In this document: in pieces, positions 22,612 through 37,280 of the stretch | Layout: each line of letters begins with the position of its first letter | Numbering within the stretch: the first letter of the stretch is position 1 | Source: Clitopilus passeckerianus | Taxonomy: Eukaryota > Basidiomycota > Agaricomycetes > Agaricales > Entolomataceae | DNA length: 64,000 nt | NCBI GenBank assembly: GCA_944990035.1 | Contig: CALYLX010000142.1 | Coordinates: 1,426,001 to 1,490,000 of the forward strand | Reading direction: 5' to 3' | The notes under the pieces: model-generated | The model's input: the letters and a program-made list of their open reading frames with translations, nothing else | Databases searched by the model: none | What the model was told of the DNA's origin: nothing | Position numbers and translations under genes: made by a program

Positions 22612-25600
22612 ATGAATCACAACCGCCTCCGAATCGACACCAAGATCTCAAATGCTAAACCATCCAATACAATCCCTTCACCACGCCGCTATCGAGGAAG
22701 AAGCCCGCTACCAGGACCACGAACCGCCTCCTTTGGATCCTCACAAGCGAACCGAGCAGCGCCCAACCCTACGCCGAGATCCCCTGCAACGCCCCCGGCA
22801 AATGCATCCTCATCCAAGATACCCGCCCGAACGGATCGTTCAACTTCAAGGACACGTTCAAAACCAGCGAGCCCGAGTGGCTCCGTCTTCGATGAGTCCA
22901 TTCAAGTGGGGGCCGACTACGTTCTTGCAATGCATGACTACACCCCCGACCAGCAGAACGCGACATGTTTATCCTTCAGAGCGGGACAAGTCATCCGTGT
23001 CCACAACAAGCATCCTAGCGGATGGTGGGATGGCGAGCTGGAGGACCGCCGCGGTTGGTTCCCCAGTAACTATGTCCAGGCGGAAGTCGAGTCCCTGACT
23101 GCGGAGGAGCTACCACGGCGAACAACGGTAAGCTTCTACCCGTTCCATCTGAGAACATCTGCTAAGATCTGTGTAGAAAAAGGGGCATGTGCAATCTCAG
23201 TCTGTGGCATCGACAACATCGTGGATGAGTTCGATGTCTATGCCTGCGGATACACGAACCCGGCCACGATCCAAAACTCCTGACAGTTACTCGAATGAAG
23301 TTGACTCGTACTGCCCAGCGCTTATGGTTCCCTTGCTGCACGGCCTATCTCTGCTGCAGAATGCAGTTCGGTCAAGTCGGGCCACCCATTTCGCACCATC
23401 CACCGCCTGCATAATATCCTGTGTTAGAGCAATCCTCTCAGCAACGGAAACATTGCAGCGAGATGCCCCAATACTGCAACGATTTCCATCGCTAGGCTAC
23501 GAGCGACGGCAAATTCTCTCTGTTCTGGCCGCTCTCGTCGCCCAGGCCAAGAAGGCTGCAGATCCCCGACTAGGAGACAAGCAACGGGAAGTGGAGGTGG
23601 AGAGCATGCTCCGGCTTGGTGGACAGGTCTTTGCACATGTGCGCAGGTTTCTGACGGTTGCTGTCCAATGTGGCGTTGAGCTCCCAGATCAACGGCAATC
23701 GACTTCCTCTTTAGGTTCAACGACTACCGAGGGGACATCAGGCTCATGGTCACAAAGAGAGAACACCCTCGTTGAAGCAGACTCGCCTACCGGGCAGACA
23801 CCGACACAGCTTCGTCCTCGAGGGCGAAACCTTGTCGTGGGATCAGCCAAGGGACCCCGAGCAAGGAGTCTAACGGACGTCAGGCGCAAACAGAAACCTG
23901 CCTTCAACGAGAACGAGACCATGCCTCTGCAACCAACCCGGTTTGTGCAAAGCCATGGGATCCCGCGAAAGGCTGGTGGTTCCATCAGCAGCAGCAGCGC
24001 GTCAATATCATCCATATCATCAGATGAACAACCGTCCGCACCTCCGTCTTTCCCCTCTGGCCTATGCTCGGGAGCGCAAGTCATGGAGGCGCTACGATTT
24101 ACCCATGATCAATACTTGTCAACGATCGCGGCTTTCATCGGGCACGCACACTCCCATTCGCGGACATCCCATGCGTCTAGTACGGGTTCCCTATACGACC
24201 TGGTCAGGGAAATCGTCGAGATGGTCTGCAAGCTCCTTACCATTGTTGAAGCGGTGATGAATCACCCAGACGTCCCTGTTCAAAGGGTGGGAAATCTCCG
24301 AGCAGCGAAGGAGGGACTGTATAACGTTACCAGCTCCCTGGCAGAGTCTGTCAGGCTCCTTACGATCCCACTTCCTGTGAGCCTGTCAGAAGAGGAAGAG
24401 AAGCAATCCCTTCTGCGGTCTGCAACAAACGCCTTGAAAGCAGGGGCTGATTGTGTTGCAGCTGTTAAGGTCTGCTTGAACCGATCCACTGGGGACAGGC
24501 CGTTTGTTCTTGAGCTGCCAAATATTGCCGAGAACGGGGAGCAACCATTCTCGCCCAACAAGTTCTCCAATTTGCAGCTTATGAAGTCCTGGAGTCTCGA
24601 CGCAATGAAGGATCAGCCACATATACAAGATATCAACAATAGCCCTCATATTGACCTCGTACCGGTGCGCAAGATTCAGGGCGACTCGTCTGGATCTGGC
24701 TCAGACCACAGTATAATGTCTAAAACGTCGGTCTGGACGAATTCTACGGCACCTACATCGACTGAAGATGGAAAGGTCAATGTCCCCCCACCCCTCGCTC
24801 TCGATCAGCATTCACCGGTTTCCCCTGGGCTGGGATCGCCTCAGTCTTTCGACCAAGGAGACGAAGATGTCACTTGGGAAGCTGACAAGACGAATGAGAA
24901 TGCCATGGAAGAGAGCCTTCTTTCAGGAGAACCACCGGTCACTTCAGCTGTGACAGATGTCCAGGACATTAACGTATGGACATCCTCGCACGACTATGCT
25001 CTGGAGGACGCCGCATTCGGGAGCGATGGCAAGTTGGTTGGCGCTACCATTGGAGCAATCGTCGAGAAGTTGACCCCACACAACAATGTCATCGACCCAG
25101 ATTTCATCTCAATCTTCTTCATGACTTTCCGCCTCTTTTCCTCCCCGCATGAGCTCGTTCGAGTACTTATTGAACGGTTCAACATCCTTCCCCCGGCCGG
25201 CTGCTCACTTGAGGATCATGAGTTGTGGCAACAACGCAAAGGCATTCCTGTTCGGCTCCGGGTATCCAACTTCATCAAGTTATGGGTCGAAAATTATTGG
25301 CGGCCTCTAAGTGACGACGCCATCGCTGAATATCTGGCGGACTTCGTTCGAGAAGGTCTGACAAGGACATTCCCGACCCCGGCGAAGCGGATCCAAGAAT
25401 TCCTAACCTTCAGGCGGCAAGCCCAGGAGCATAACATCAGCCCGAAGGGTGAAAGGTTACGGGATCTAGGGCTTCTGAAAGGACCCCCGTCAACCATCCT
25501 CCTCTCATCAGAGGTTCCCCGCCCGACAATGTCGAGGGCTTTGCTTGGCTCCCTGAGAAAAAGGGACCACTATTCGGTATCCGTCACGGACTTCGACGCA

Positions 25601-26575
25601 ACGGAGTTAGCAAGGCAGCTTTCCATCATGGAGTGTAACCTTTACTGTGCGGTCACTCCAGAAGAAATTTTGGAAACTGGAAGCAAGAACGTAAAGCCTC
25701 CGGTCAATGTCAGGGCGGTTTCGTCCTTGAGTACGGCCATTACGGGATGGGTTGCAGAAAATATACTCAACGAATCAGACTTGAAGAAGAGGACAGGGCT
25801 TGTCCGGTTCTTTGTCAAGGTCGCCGACGTAAGTTTGTACCATAATACGGATGGCAGTCTCACTAACGTGATGATATAGCGGTGTCTTTCTTTGAGCAAC
25901 TTCAGTACCTGTCGGGCCATGCTTGCAGCACTCGATTCTTCGACAATATCAAGGCTACATCAGACATGGGTTGTGAGTGACTAGTTACTCAAAATTTCAC
26001 TGAATTCAGACTGAAATTCCTCAGGGAATCCCACAAAAAACCAAAGCACAGCTAGACTCCTTGCGTCGGATTGCTGACTACAGCCGGAACTATCACGAGT
26101 ACCGAACCAAGCTGAGGAACACAGCAGCGCCGGCGGTCCCATTCTTAGGCCTATACCTCACAGATGTGACGTTTTGCAAAGAAGGCAACCCATCCTATCG
26201 CCCTTCTCCTCTCAATTCCAGCAAAAAGCTTATCAATTGGAGCAAATACTCCAAACTCGCTGCGATCGTGCAAGACATGCAACGGTTTCAGCTCCCGTAT
26301 AACCTCAAGGCGATACCTGAAGTTCAGGATTATCTCACCGAAGCCTTTGAGAAAGCGCAGCACCATGGAGATCTTCAAGATCTATACCGTCGAAGGTTGG
26401 TCCTTTCTATTTTCATATATCTAATGATGACCAACCACTCCCTAGTTTGCTCATCGAGCCAAGACAACCTGCCGACTCCCCTCCCACCGTCCATGCTCCT
26501 CCCACCAGCGACGTGCGCCAACTATTCAATTGGGCAACAAGGTCGCAATCAACACCCAGTACTGTACCCGTTTAA
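22612..26575 (+). CDS. CDC25-type Ras guanine nucleotide exchange factor with SH3 domain
   Basis: Five exons (22612-23127, 23177-25828, 25880-25972, 26025-26395, 26446-26575) encode 1253 residues. Residues 1-95 are a Ser/Pro-rich disordered head. An SH3 domain follows at about 102-158 (ALHDY-type AMHDYTP, then SGWWDGELEDRRGWFPSNYV). A long low-complexity middle precedes the RasGEF N-terminal module at about 785-920 (GATIGAIVEKLTPH, FISIFFMTFRLFSS). The catalytic CDC25 domain is at about 975-1210 (FDATELARQLSIME; STISRLHQTW; VPFLGLYLTDVTFCKEGNPS). SH3 + RasGEF_N + RasGEF is the layout of yeast Cdc25, which loads GTP on Ras and drives cAMP/PKA signalling. The catalytic core is split by introns whose junctions restore the motifs exactly. 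Confidence 0.93.
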
Positions 26576-26931
26576 TGCTTTATTTCTCATTCCTTGTTTC
26601 CTGCTTTATATCTTTTCTTTACCTTTGTATCCGTGGAATCACTTGTAGGATTTGTGTAGCATCTTTTACCCATATTTTCTTCAGTTTCGATTGATTTGCA
26701 GTCGTCTTCCTTTGTTTATATCCCTTTCATTTCTATCTGCATGTCTGCAATCCTGTTTCAATATACCTTCAGCCATTCATTCCCATTTTCTGGATCATCA
26801 CGACTCATTTACATGTTATAATTATTTCGTTGTGTCAGTTTATCCGTCTGTAATCATTAGCATATCACTGTGGACAATTATAGATAATATCAAACATCTA
26901 CCCATCTAGTATGATCTACGCTAAAACAAAT
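26576..26931. other. Convergent 3' intergenic region
   Basis: The 356 bp between the convergent Ras GEF and F-box/WD40 genes are T-rich and should hold the 3' untranslated regions of both. No further gene is seen. Confidence 0.5.
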
Positions 26932-28468
26932 CTATGCCTCGTTTGCACTAAACAGACCGCCACCATGAGCAAATTTGGTGACATTGTATCCTATCTCTTC
27001 TGTTTCGTTCTTTCTCAGAGGAGGATACATTCCGGCGGAAACGTCAGGTCCCTGTTATGAGATCAAAGTAAGTTGCAACCGTCCACATCTGGCTGCAAAA
27101 CACTTACAAAATCGTAGACAAATGGACGGCTCTCCGTAGCACCAAAAAGCCGCGAACTCTCTAGGATGACCGAGTATACGGGAGAGCGATCGTTCTTGGG
27201 GGCGTGCACGCTCCAACCTGTGATCGGGTTGCGGACATCCCAGAATGAGACGACGCTATACCGAGCGGAGCCAGCCGCTATGTGGGTAGCTGACCCTCCA
27301 CCGCTTGAAACGGAGTATATGGCTTCCAGTGATGGATCCCTCATGGAAAGTACTGGGCGCAGAATGGGAACGTCAGTAAGGCTGGAACCACTGGAGGCAA
27401 CCCTGCTTGATGAACGTAGGTCGTAACATCGTACTTGGCCGTCGAACCAGCCTGAAATGAGGATTTGGGGCGAAGACCCCCATGGGGAAGCAAGGGGTGG
27501 TTGTGAGAGGCTATAGACGGCAGAATGGTATTCGGATAAGCTGGTATTCACGAAGGGATGGATAGATGCAGTTGGTAGTATTTTGCTCTTCGAGAAGAGA
27601 TGGACCCGCAACGGGCGAGCTGAAGAGGTTCCAAAGGCTGCGTACGGGGTCGAAGCGTCCAGGCAAAGATGCGACGCCCAGCATCGGCCACTGATTTCCA
27701 ATGAATCCGCTGGGTAGTCTAAAGAAGAGGTAGACAAGACATTGACTCGACCTTCTGAGGATAGTGAAAGTAGAGTGTTGCCAGATATGCTGAGAGATTC
27801 AAGGAAATCGTTTTCTGGTAATCGGGATAGGACCTGGCTCGATGCAACTGGTTGCTTTTGACCGGAACTTTGCTTATTTGAAGGACCTCCGAGCGAGACT
27901 TTGCGAAGGGTTCCATCGTGAAGGCCCACAAAAAGAGTATCCTCACCCCCTTGCGGGTCGCGGACCATGCTGGTGATGTCCTTCAGCCAGTTGCTCTCTG
28001 AAAGCAAATGGTAAGCACCTCCCGTGACAATTGACGGTGATCCATCATAGGACTGGAAGTCAAATTTATGGATATCCGTGCCTGCAGCAACAAACAGGCG
28101 TGATGAATCAACCGCCAGTAGTGGCTGCGACTTGGATGTCCATTTTTGGGATAGAGGGCGAGCGATAAATTCTGCACGAGACCATGCCTGGTCTGTGAGA
28201 ACATCATAACGTGCTTGGGCTTTTGGTGGCCAACAGGTACGGGCTTTGGTCAAGCTGGAAGATGGGCGTGGGTTGCTTCGTAAATAGGCCGTCCATCCTA
28301 ATTCAGTGACCTTGGATGGTAAGTCAGCTGTAGACATATGTTTCCCTTCATCATACGTACCAAAACGTTGGACCTCTTACAAGTTCGTGCCAGAATGACG
28401 AGATCTTGCGCAGAAAGATACTGAAAGACCAAAGCCAGTATATCTGTCGGCAAGTCGGTAAATTCCAT
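26932..28468 (-). CDS. F-box and WD40-repeat protein
   Basis: Three exons (28468-28361, 28310-27108, 27051-26932) encode 476 residues. Exon 1 is essentially an F-box start (MEFTDLPTDILALVFQYLSA) with LARTCKRSNVL continuing into WTAYLRSNP. The remainder shows weak WD40-like beta-propeller blades (TLFVGLHDGTLRKVSLGG; ILISGWFDGQVRCYDLRSSS; SARYSVVSFWDVRNP). F-box proteins recruit substrates to SCF ubiquitin ligases through Skp1, the propeller binding the target. An ATG at 28337 in the main frame lies inside the first intron; using the upstream exon restores the F-box and a clean junction, so 28468 is preferred. The specific target is unknown. It is divergent from GEM1 with 247 bp between starts. 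Confidence 0.85.
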
Positions 28469-28715
28469 AATCCAAAGCCGTTCTACACCCTCATGAGACT
28501 AAAGGTTTTTCTGCCCGAAAAGAGAGCTCTTTGGGGTACTAGCACCGTTTGAAGGTGGGTATGATGGAGGCGGAAGACCAAACGCGGAAGTTGCGCGTCA
28601 ATGAGCCGAGCTCACGTGCAACCCAGGATTGCAATTCTGGTATAGCAGCGGCTTTAGTTCTGCACTACTCCCGACTTCCTCTCTACATTTCTCGTGTCCC
28701 ATTCTAGATTGGCAC

Positions 28716-31291
<2,576 letters not shown>

Positions 31292-31659
31292 ATCCTGTCT
31301 ATACCATACAGTTTGCGATCTATTAGATTAGTGTTCTAGAGGATGAAGAGTGCTTAATTCGTGAGAACGTTGAAATCCGGAGTCCGACGTGTAAGATCCG
31401 AATCTAGCATCATTGCAAACTCGTGGACAACAGATGCCTCGAGTATACATTTAAAGCCGTTGGGGCAGTTCCAAGGGCCTCTTTACACTGAACCATCGAT
31501 CCCGCGTGGATAAGTCGTTGTTTAAAACATTTTACAAGGGTAATTGGAGCTCAATCTCCTTTTAAGTCTGTCTCTAAACTGACTAGGGGCGGTCCTCGGG
31601 GTTTCAAACGCCATTTCAAGACTATCACGCACTTCACGAAACTAAACTTGTAATACACC
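31292..31659. other. Intergenic region, nothing recognised
   Basis: The 368 bp between GEM1 and the vWA gene hold the GEM1 3' end and the vWA promoter. No open frame or distinct motif is seen. Confidence 0.5.
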
Positions 31660-33412
31660 ATGGATGAGGATATGGATTTCGTCGACGCGACTCCCCAAGA
31701 ACAAATGGGGCCCCAACAAACTTACCAGCAAGCTGCTGACATGGACGGACGGAAGATGCTGTAGGTCCTAGCTTCTAAATGATCGACCTTGTGGATCATT
31801 GAATTGACTTCAATAGCGATCTCGTGTTCATCCAGGACTGCACAGGAAGCCAAGGCAGCTACATATCGTCAGCAACGAAGAACATAGAGCAAATCTGTGC
31901 GCACATATTTGAGTCCGGGAAGCTTCAAAGCCCAGAGGATCTCCGTGTAGGACTGGTTGCTTTTCGAGACCACCCGCCGCAGGACCATACCTACGTCACG
32001 AAGAATTTTGGGTTCTCGTCTGATATCAGCAAGGTTCAGAAGGATCTCTCAGGTTTGTACGCGTCTGGAGGCGGTGATGGTCCAGAGGCTGTCACCGCTG
32101 CTATGGCGGAGGCACTCAATATGGAATGGCGGGACCATGCCAGCAAGATGATTGTGCTCATTGCCGATGCGCCACCACACGGCATTGGAGAGTACGGTGA
32201 TGGTATGTATGAAGTTGGATTGACGCTATACTACTGGAAACTGACGGATCTTGGCAGGTTTTGACGATGGGTCTCCTGACGGGCAAGATCCCCTTCAACT
32301 TGCACGAGTAATGGCTCAGCGGGGAATCTCCTTGGTGCGTCTTTCTACACGCCAATCGATTATCAGAATGCGTCATTTACTCTGGTCTAGTTCTTCGTCG
32401 CTTGCGAGCCAGCTCTCAGTGGTTATTCTGTGAGTACTCATTATCCTGGCAAGTTGATGATCGCCCATACAGTTCGTAGTATGCAAATGACTTCTACAAC
32501 GCCATTACCCAAATCACCTCCGGGCTCATGCTGCCTCTCACAACCGCCGACCTCCTTTCCCATGCCATCGTAGGAAGCGTCCTCGAGAATCTCGATATGG
32601 AGCGTCTCGTACGGGAAGTTGGGCAAGCTGTAGCGCAGCGGATTCTCGGGCAGAACGAGAGCATCGACGACGTTGCTCGTGAACTGCACAAAAAGCTACT
32701 TCTCCGAAACGAAAGCACCAAGAAAGTCGTCATCGAAAGTATCTACAAGGAATCTGAGGAAGCGAAGCACAATGTGTCCGTCTTTTCCTCTGCGCAGTCG
32801 TTGGCTGAGGCCCGGCCGCTGTTGAAGAGGGTGAGCATTACGAATAAATTATAAGGGTCATTTATTAACTTCATGCCCACAGGTCCACGGCAGCCGATTC
32901 ACAGAGAAATACCTCTCAGCTCGGCAAGCTTACAACCGCAGCTCATACGGCTCATACGGAAGCTTCGGTGCCTTCGGCTCAGGGTACCGCTCCACCCCAA
33001 CCTCACCCGCCAAATCTCCCATTCACTCACCCAAATCCTCAATCTCCACCACCACCGGCTCTCCTCCCGCCAGCCCTGGCCGTAAGGTCGTTACGGATTT
33101 CGCAGCATTCGGTGCTCCGAAGAATGCGAGTGTGTTTGGGACTGCGGTAGCGAGCACGCCGTTCTCATTGGCTGGTGGGAAGGCTGCGTTTGGAGGAATG
33201 AGGGGTGGACCGAGAGGGGGGTTGGATGAGGACGATGATGAGGACGATGATAATGGGCCGCAGAGTATTAAGCTTGCGGAGAGTGCGATTTCTCTTGATC
33301 AAGTGAGAACCTTTTTTTTTCTTGTTAGGAGAGGGAGAGTGCTAATTATGGATTGCTTTTACAGGCTCGACGCATCGCCCTTCAGAGTGCATGGCGAGGC
33401 ACACGGGTATGA
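31660..33412 (+). CDS. von Willebrand factor A-domain protein with IQ-like C-terminus
   Basis: Seven exons (31660-31760, 31817-32202, 32258-32334, 32391-32429, 32480-32830, 32883-33302, 33365-33412) encode 473 residues. A vWA domain begins at about residue 34 (LDLVFIQDCTGSQGSYISS) with a MIDAS-type DxTxS metal site, followed by LRVGLVAFRDHPPQD and MIVLIADAPPHGIGEYGDG. The domain resembles that of the alpha-kinase vwkA family, but no kinase domain is present. After a helical part come a Ser/Pro stretch, a DEDDDEDDDN acidic run and a final exon of 15 codons reading ARRIALQSAWRGTRV, close to an IQ calmodulin-binding motif. Such intracellular vWA proteins are common in agarics; the function is unknown. 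Confidence 0.85.
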
Positions 33413-33640
33413 TATACCGATTCTATGATTCTCCAGGAAATCTTGTGTTACCTTCGTCTTGAAAACCCCCTCCCGAGTCTGGATTTTGTAGCCTCTTTCT
33501 TGTTTTTCCTCCCTTTCTTGCCTTTTTACGACCTCGCATAATCTGTATCGTGTACCCAATATACAGTTGATTAAAGAATTTCTAATGCATGTGTGCCATG
33601 GATATCTAGAGATATGCGGGTCCACGTCGACAACGAAAGA

Positions 33641-34759
33641 TTATTCCTTCCGTTTTCTCTTCTTGTCCTTCTTGGGTATATCATCTTCATTCTGGACTAA
33701 ACCAGCAGCAACAGCTTTCTTCGCCGCTTTCGCAGCCTTCTTCTCCTTCTTCAGCCGCCTCCTCTCCCTTCGTTCCTCCTTAGTTTCCTCCCTATCCCTA
33801 CTCGAATCCGAGTCTTCTCCACTCCGATCGGTACCATTGGTCGATGCGGATTTGAGTGCCTTGAGTGCTCGCTTTCTCTCCTTCTTCTCCTTCCGCTCCT
33901 GTTTCCGTCTTCGTCGTTCCTCTTTGCTTTCAGGCTCGTTTACTGAATTTGATTTCGGCCTGGCCAGGTTTGAGTCTTTTGACGCTTTCCTTCTCTTCTC
34001 TTTCTTGTCATTCTCTTCATCCCCGTCCCTGTCCTTTGTTCTCCGTTTCTTCTTCTTCGTATCACTCATCGTCACATCCTCATCCTCCTCACCTTCCACC
34101 CGCCGCCTCTTCGACGTCCTGATCTCAGTAACCTTTACTTCCACCCTCGTTTCTACCTTTACCTCTTCCTCCTCATCGGCAGCAAGCACAGGTCCCCGAT
34201 AAAACTTGGCATAAAGCGTAGCTCGGGCTGCTTCTCGTTTGGCTGTTGATAGTAGGGAAGGTTTGTACCCTGTCGAAGTAGTTGGGGTATTGGAACCAGA
34301 AGTAGATGCAGAGGCAGAGGCAGATACACCGGTTGTAGGCCTGCGGGTGGAGAGGATTCCGGTTGAGGTGCGTTTCATTTGGGGTAAGGTTGAGCTTGAG
34401 GGGTCTGAATCCGACTGGAGAGAGAAAGAGGAAGGTTAATGTGAGTACTGATACTGATGAAGAACTGCGAGAACTGGGACTCACCTCCTCCTCATCACTG
34501 CTCCCAACCTGCAGCTTTATCGACTTTGCAGCTGCCGAGAACAAGCTAAGTTACATCAGCTTCACATTACCCTCATTCCTAAGGAACTCGAAACTCACTG
34601 ATCCCAAAACGGAAACGCCACATCCCTATCCTTACCCAACCCTGCCAACGTTTTCTTCTGTGGTATAGCCAAAGGCCGGGATATGGCTCCTGTTCTGAGG
34701 CCTGAGCCTTTTCCGGCCCAGCCTTGGGAGACAAGGTAGGAGTGGCCGTCGAGAGGCAT
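33641..34759 (-). CDS. G-patch domain protein, Lys/Arg-rich (Tma23/GPATCH4-like)
   Basis: Three exons (34759-34599, 34545-34485, 34414-33641) encode 331 residues. The start MPLDGHSYLVSQGWAGKGSG followed by GLRTGAISRPLAIPQKKTLAG is a G-patch of the type found at the extreme N-terminus of yeast Tma23 and human GPATCH4, nucleolar proteins linked to ribosome biogenesis; G-patches activate DEAH helicases. After AFPFWDHLFSAAAKSI comes an acidic patch, then a long Lys/Arg/Glu-rich tail (KEERRERRRLKKEKKAAKAA) typical of nucleolar proteins. The frame is open upstream to 34855, but 34759 matches the family start. Neighbouring genes MRT4 and deoxyhypusine hydroxylase also serve translation. Confidence 0.85.
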
Positions 34760-34956
34760 TGGAGGAGGAGGGCGAGAATCAAATTTTGGTGAGATGATGG
34801 GACGAGGGTGAGGTGATGGAATGGTGGATATATGGGGATGTGATCGAGAGATCAAAGAGATAATTTGAAGAAATCTAAGAGATACTTTTGGAATTTGGAT
34901 ATTCTACATACATAGAACCGAAAGCGATAATATAAAATAAAGTAAATCTCCATCTC

Positions 34957-36107
34957 TCACGCCCCAACCTTCACCTCAACAACCTTCTGCCCAAGCCCAT
35001 CCGCATACTGGAACTCCCCCGAATTCTCATACTCCCACATATCTAACGCAACCTGACAGCTCTCTCTAACCACCCTCGGTGCGTCCTCTTTCCCTAGATA
35101 CTCCCTCAACGCAGGAAGGACCTCGGGGGTGGCGATGCTCCCCAGGGCCTCTGCGGCTTCGTGGCGCACCATTTCGGCTTCGTTATCGTCGCGCAGGACC
35201 TGCAAGAGGGAGGGGACGGAGTGCGGGGAGAGGAGTTGGCCGAAGACGAAGGCGATTTCGTGTCTATTTGTGTGGATGAGTTCAGTATATTAAAGGGAGG
35301 AGAGGAAACGTACTTGAACAAAGCACTACTATCAGCAAACCCACTAGCTAGCGCATCCACAGCTTCCGGTGTTCCGATGTTCCGCAGCGCGAACATGGCG
35401 CGGTAGCGTTCGAAGAGGGAGAGGGAGGTGTCGTTGAGTGTGGTTTGAAGGGTGGAGATGTTTTGTGGGGAGGTTTGTTCGGGCTTGGGGAGACCTTTGA
35501 GGAGACCGGATGTTGGGGGTGCTGGGTCTATGGATGTGTATTGTCTGCCGTGTATCATTAATTTAATTCTTAGGAAGGTAAAGGTAAAACGTACGGCGTA
35601 GATTCATCTCCCAAATTCTCTTTATGCTTCGTCCCTTCCTCTGAATGATCCCACTCAATCTTCGCCAATGCGATTTCGCACGTCTCACGAACGCTCTGGT
35701 CGGGGTCGGTAAGGTACTCTTTGAGGATCGGTATCGAAGTCGAGACGGAGATGGCACCCATTGCTTCAGCTGCTTCATGCCGCACCATCGGATCCTCCTT
35801 CGTATCCCGGAGCGTTTTCTCCAAGATCGGGAGTGCGGACTGGAGTTTCATCTGGCCTAGGCAGTAGGCTAGCTCGTGCTTGAGGAGGGCTGATTCGTCT
35901 TGGAAGCCTATCCTCTTTCTCTTCAGATTTAATACAAAGGAAAATTGGGGAATAGGACAGACCTTCACCAATGATCCTAACCGCATCTTCATTTTTCAAG
36001 CTCTTCAGCGTGAACAAGGCTCTGAACCTATTATGGAGTGGTACGTTCCCCGAAGTGTTGAGAAGGGAATCTCTGAGAGATACGAGGTCTGTTGTCGATA
36101 CGGCCAT
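34957..36107 (-). CDS. LIA1: Deoxyhypusine hydroxylase (HEAT-like, di-iron)
   Basis: Four exons (36107-35963, 35907-35595, 35544-35314, 35263-34957) encode 331 residues. The protein is built of HEAT-like repeats in two halves, each supplying two His-Glu iron-ligand motifs: [12 protein letters not shown] and [11 protein letters not shown] in the first half, [10 protein letters not shown] (restored across the last intron) and [11 protein letters not shown] in the second. All four are intact. The enzyme hydroxylates deoxyhypusine in eIF5A, the final step of hypusine formation needed for translation elongation and termination. Length matches the family (about 300-330). It shares a 100-bp divergent promoter with MRT4. 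The yeast symbol LIA1 is used for the orthologue. Confidence 0.95.
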
Positions 36108-36207
36108 GGTTAATTTGAGATCCTGATATGATCGAACTGTCGACTAATTAGCGCCGGCTGTGATAATTTTCGGCGGACTTCTAAATTTGTGCTGCCTTTA
36201 CTCGACC
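36108..36207. promoter_or_regulatory. 100-bp bidirectional promoter (deoxyhypusine hydroxylase / MRT4)
   Basis: Only 100 bp separate the two divergent start codons, so both core promoters and 5' untranslated regions must fit or overlap here. Both products support translation, making co-regulation plausible. No TATA box was picked out. Confidence 0.6.
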
Positions 36208-37168
36208 ATGCCAAAATCAAAGCGGTCGAAAGTCGGTGAGTGCGGGTGTTTATTGGATTATTTGCTGATACTGAGGAGGAGATAGTGTCGTTGACGAAGG
36301 TTGCGAAGAAGACGAGGGAGCAGAAACATGAGTTGATGACTGAGGTGAGTTCGTTGGGATTCAAGGGAATGTAAAAGCTGATTGGGAACTGAAGCTGCAA
36401 GCAAACTCGGAGAAGTGGAAGTACTGCTGGTTGTTTGAGGTTGGATCTATGAGGAATGCGCATCTCAAGACCGTCAGGCGGTTATGGAAGGAGTGAGTTT
36501 ATTCTCATTTGAATAAAAGACTCATTACTGAATTTGATGATAGCTCTGCACGTATATTTTTTGGACGAAGTGCGGTCATGGCAAAAGCTCTCGGTACTAC
36601 ACCTGAAGAAGAGCACCAACAGGGTCTACATAACCTTGCAAAAGTATATTCTATCATATCCATTCAAAACCATACTAATCTCTATCTATAGCAAATAAAA
36701 GGCCAAGTCGGCCTCCTCTTCACCGACTCGCCACCCTCCGAAGTCATCGACTGGTTCGCCGACTTCCAACAACCCGACTTTGCACGCGCCGGCTCCTTCG
36801 CCTCCCAAACCATCATCCTCCCCGTAGGGCCCGTCATGCGGCACCACTCCGATCCACCAGAACCCTTCCCGCACAATGAAGACCCGCAGCTAAGGAAATT
36901 GGGGCTTTCAACGACGATGAATCGGGGTGTGCCCACGCTGCAGGCCCCGCATCGGGTGTGTGAGAAGGGGAAGGTGTTGACCCCGGAGCAGAGCCAGTTG
37001 TTGAAGTTGGTAGGGCATCGGTTGGCGGTGTTTAGAGTTGGGTTGATTGCGAGGTGGGAGAAGGAGAGTGGGGAGGTGACGAAGGTTGAGGGTGCTGGGA
37101 CGTTGACTGCTGAGGAGAGGTTGCAGGCTGGTGAGGACGCCGATGAGGATGCGTCGATGTCCGAGTAG
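36208..37168 (+). CDS. MRT4: Ribosome assembly factor MRT4 (uL10-like)
   Basis: Five exons (36208-36235, 36286-36344, 36395-36492, 36544-36643, 36692-37168) encode 253 residues. The start MPKSKRSKVVSLTKVAKKTR, then WKYCWLFEVGSMRN, RIFFGRSAVMAKALG and VGLLFTDSPPSEVIDWF are the conserved blocks of Mrt4, a nucleolar paralogue of ribosomal P0/uL10. Mrt4 occupies the P-stalk base on pre-60S particles and is released by Yvh1 before P0 binds. The C-terminal end is acidic (AGEDADEDASMSE) but lacks the long P0 tail, as expected. The first exon is only 28 nt. The DPP5-like gene follows 112 bp downstream on the same strand. Confidence 0.95.
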
Positions 37169-37280
37169 TCTTTCTGTATAGTCTGTACGATTGCACAATG
37201 CACCCAGAATTGACGCGATCGCGTGAGTCAAACCATCGGACACCCAGGGCCGCGTCCATCTGCTGCCACCAACCAACACC

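Noticed and set aside
22652..23098. 148-codon plus-strand frame
   Set aside because: Shadow of the SH3-containing first exon of the Ras GEF in another frame.
33567..34202. 211-codon Ser/Phe-rich plus-strand frame
   Set aside because: Antisense of the Lys/Arg-rich tail of the G-patch protein; codon complementarity explains its composition.
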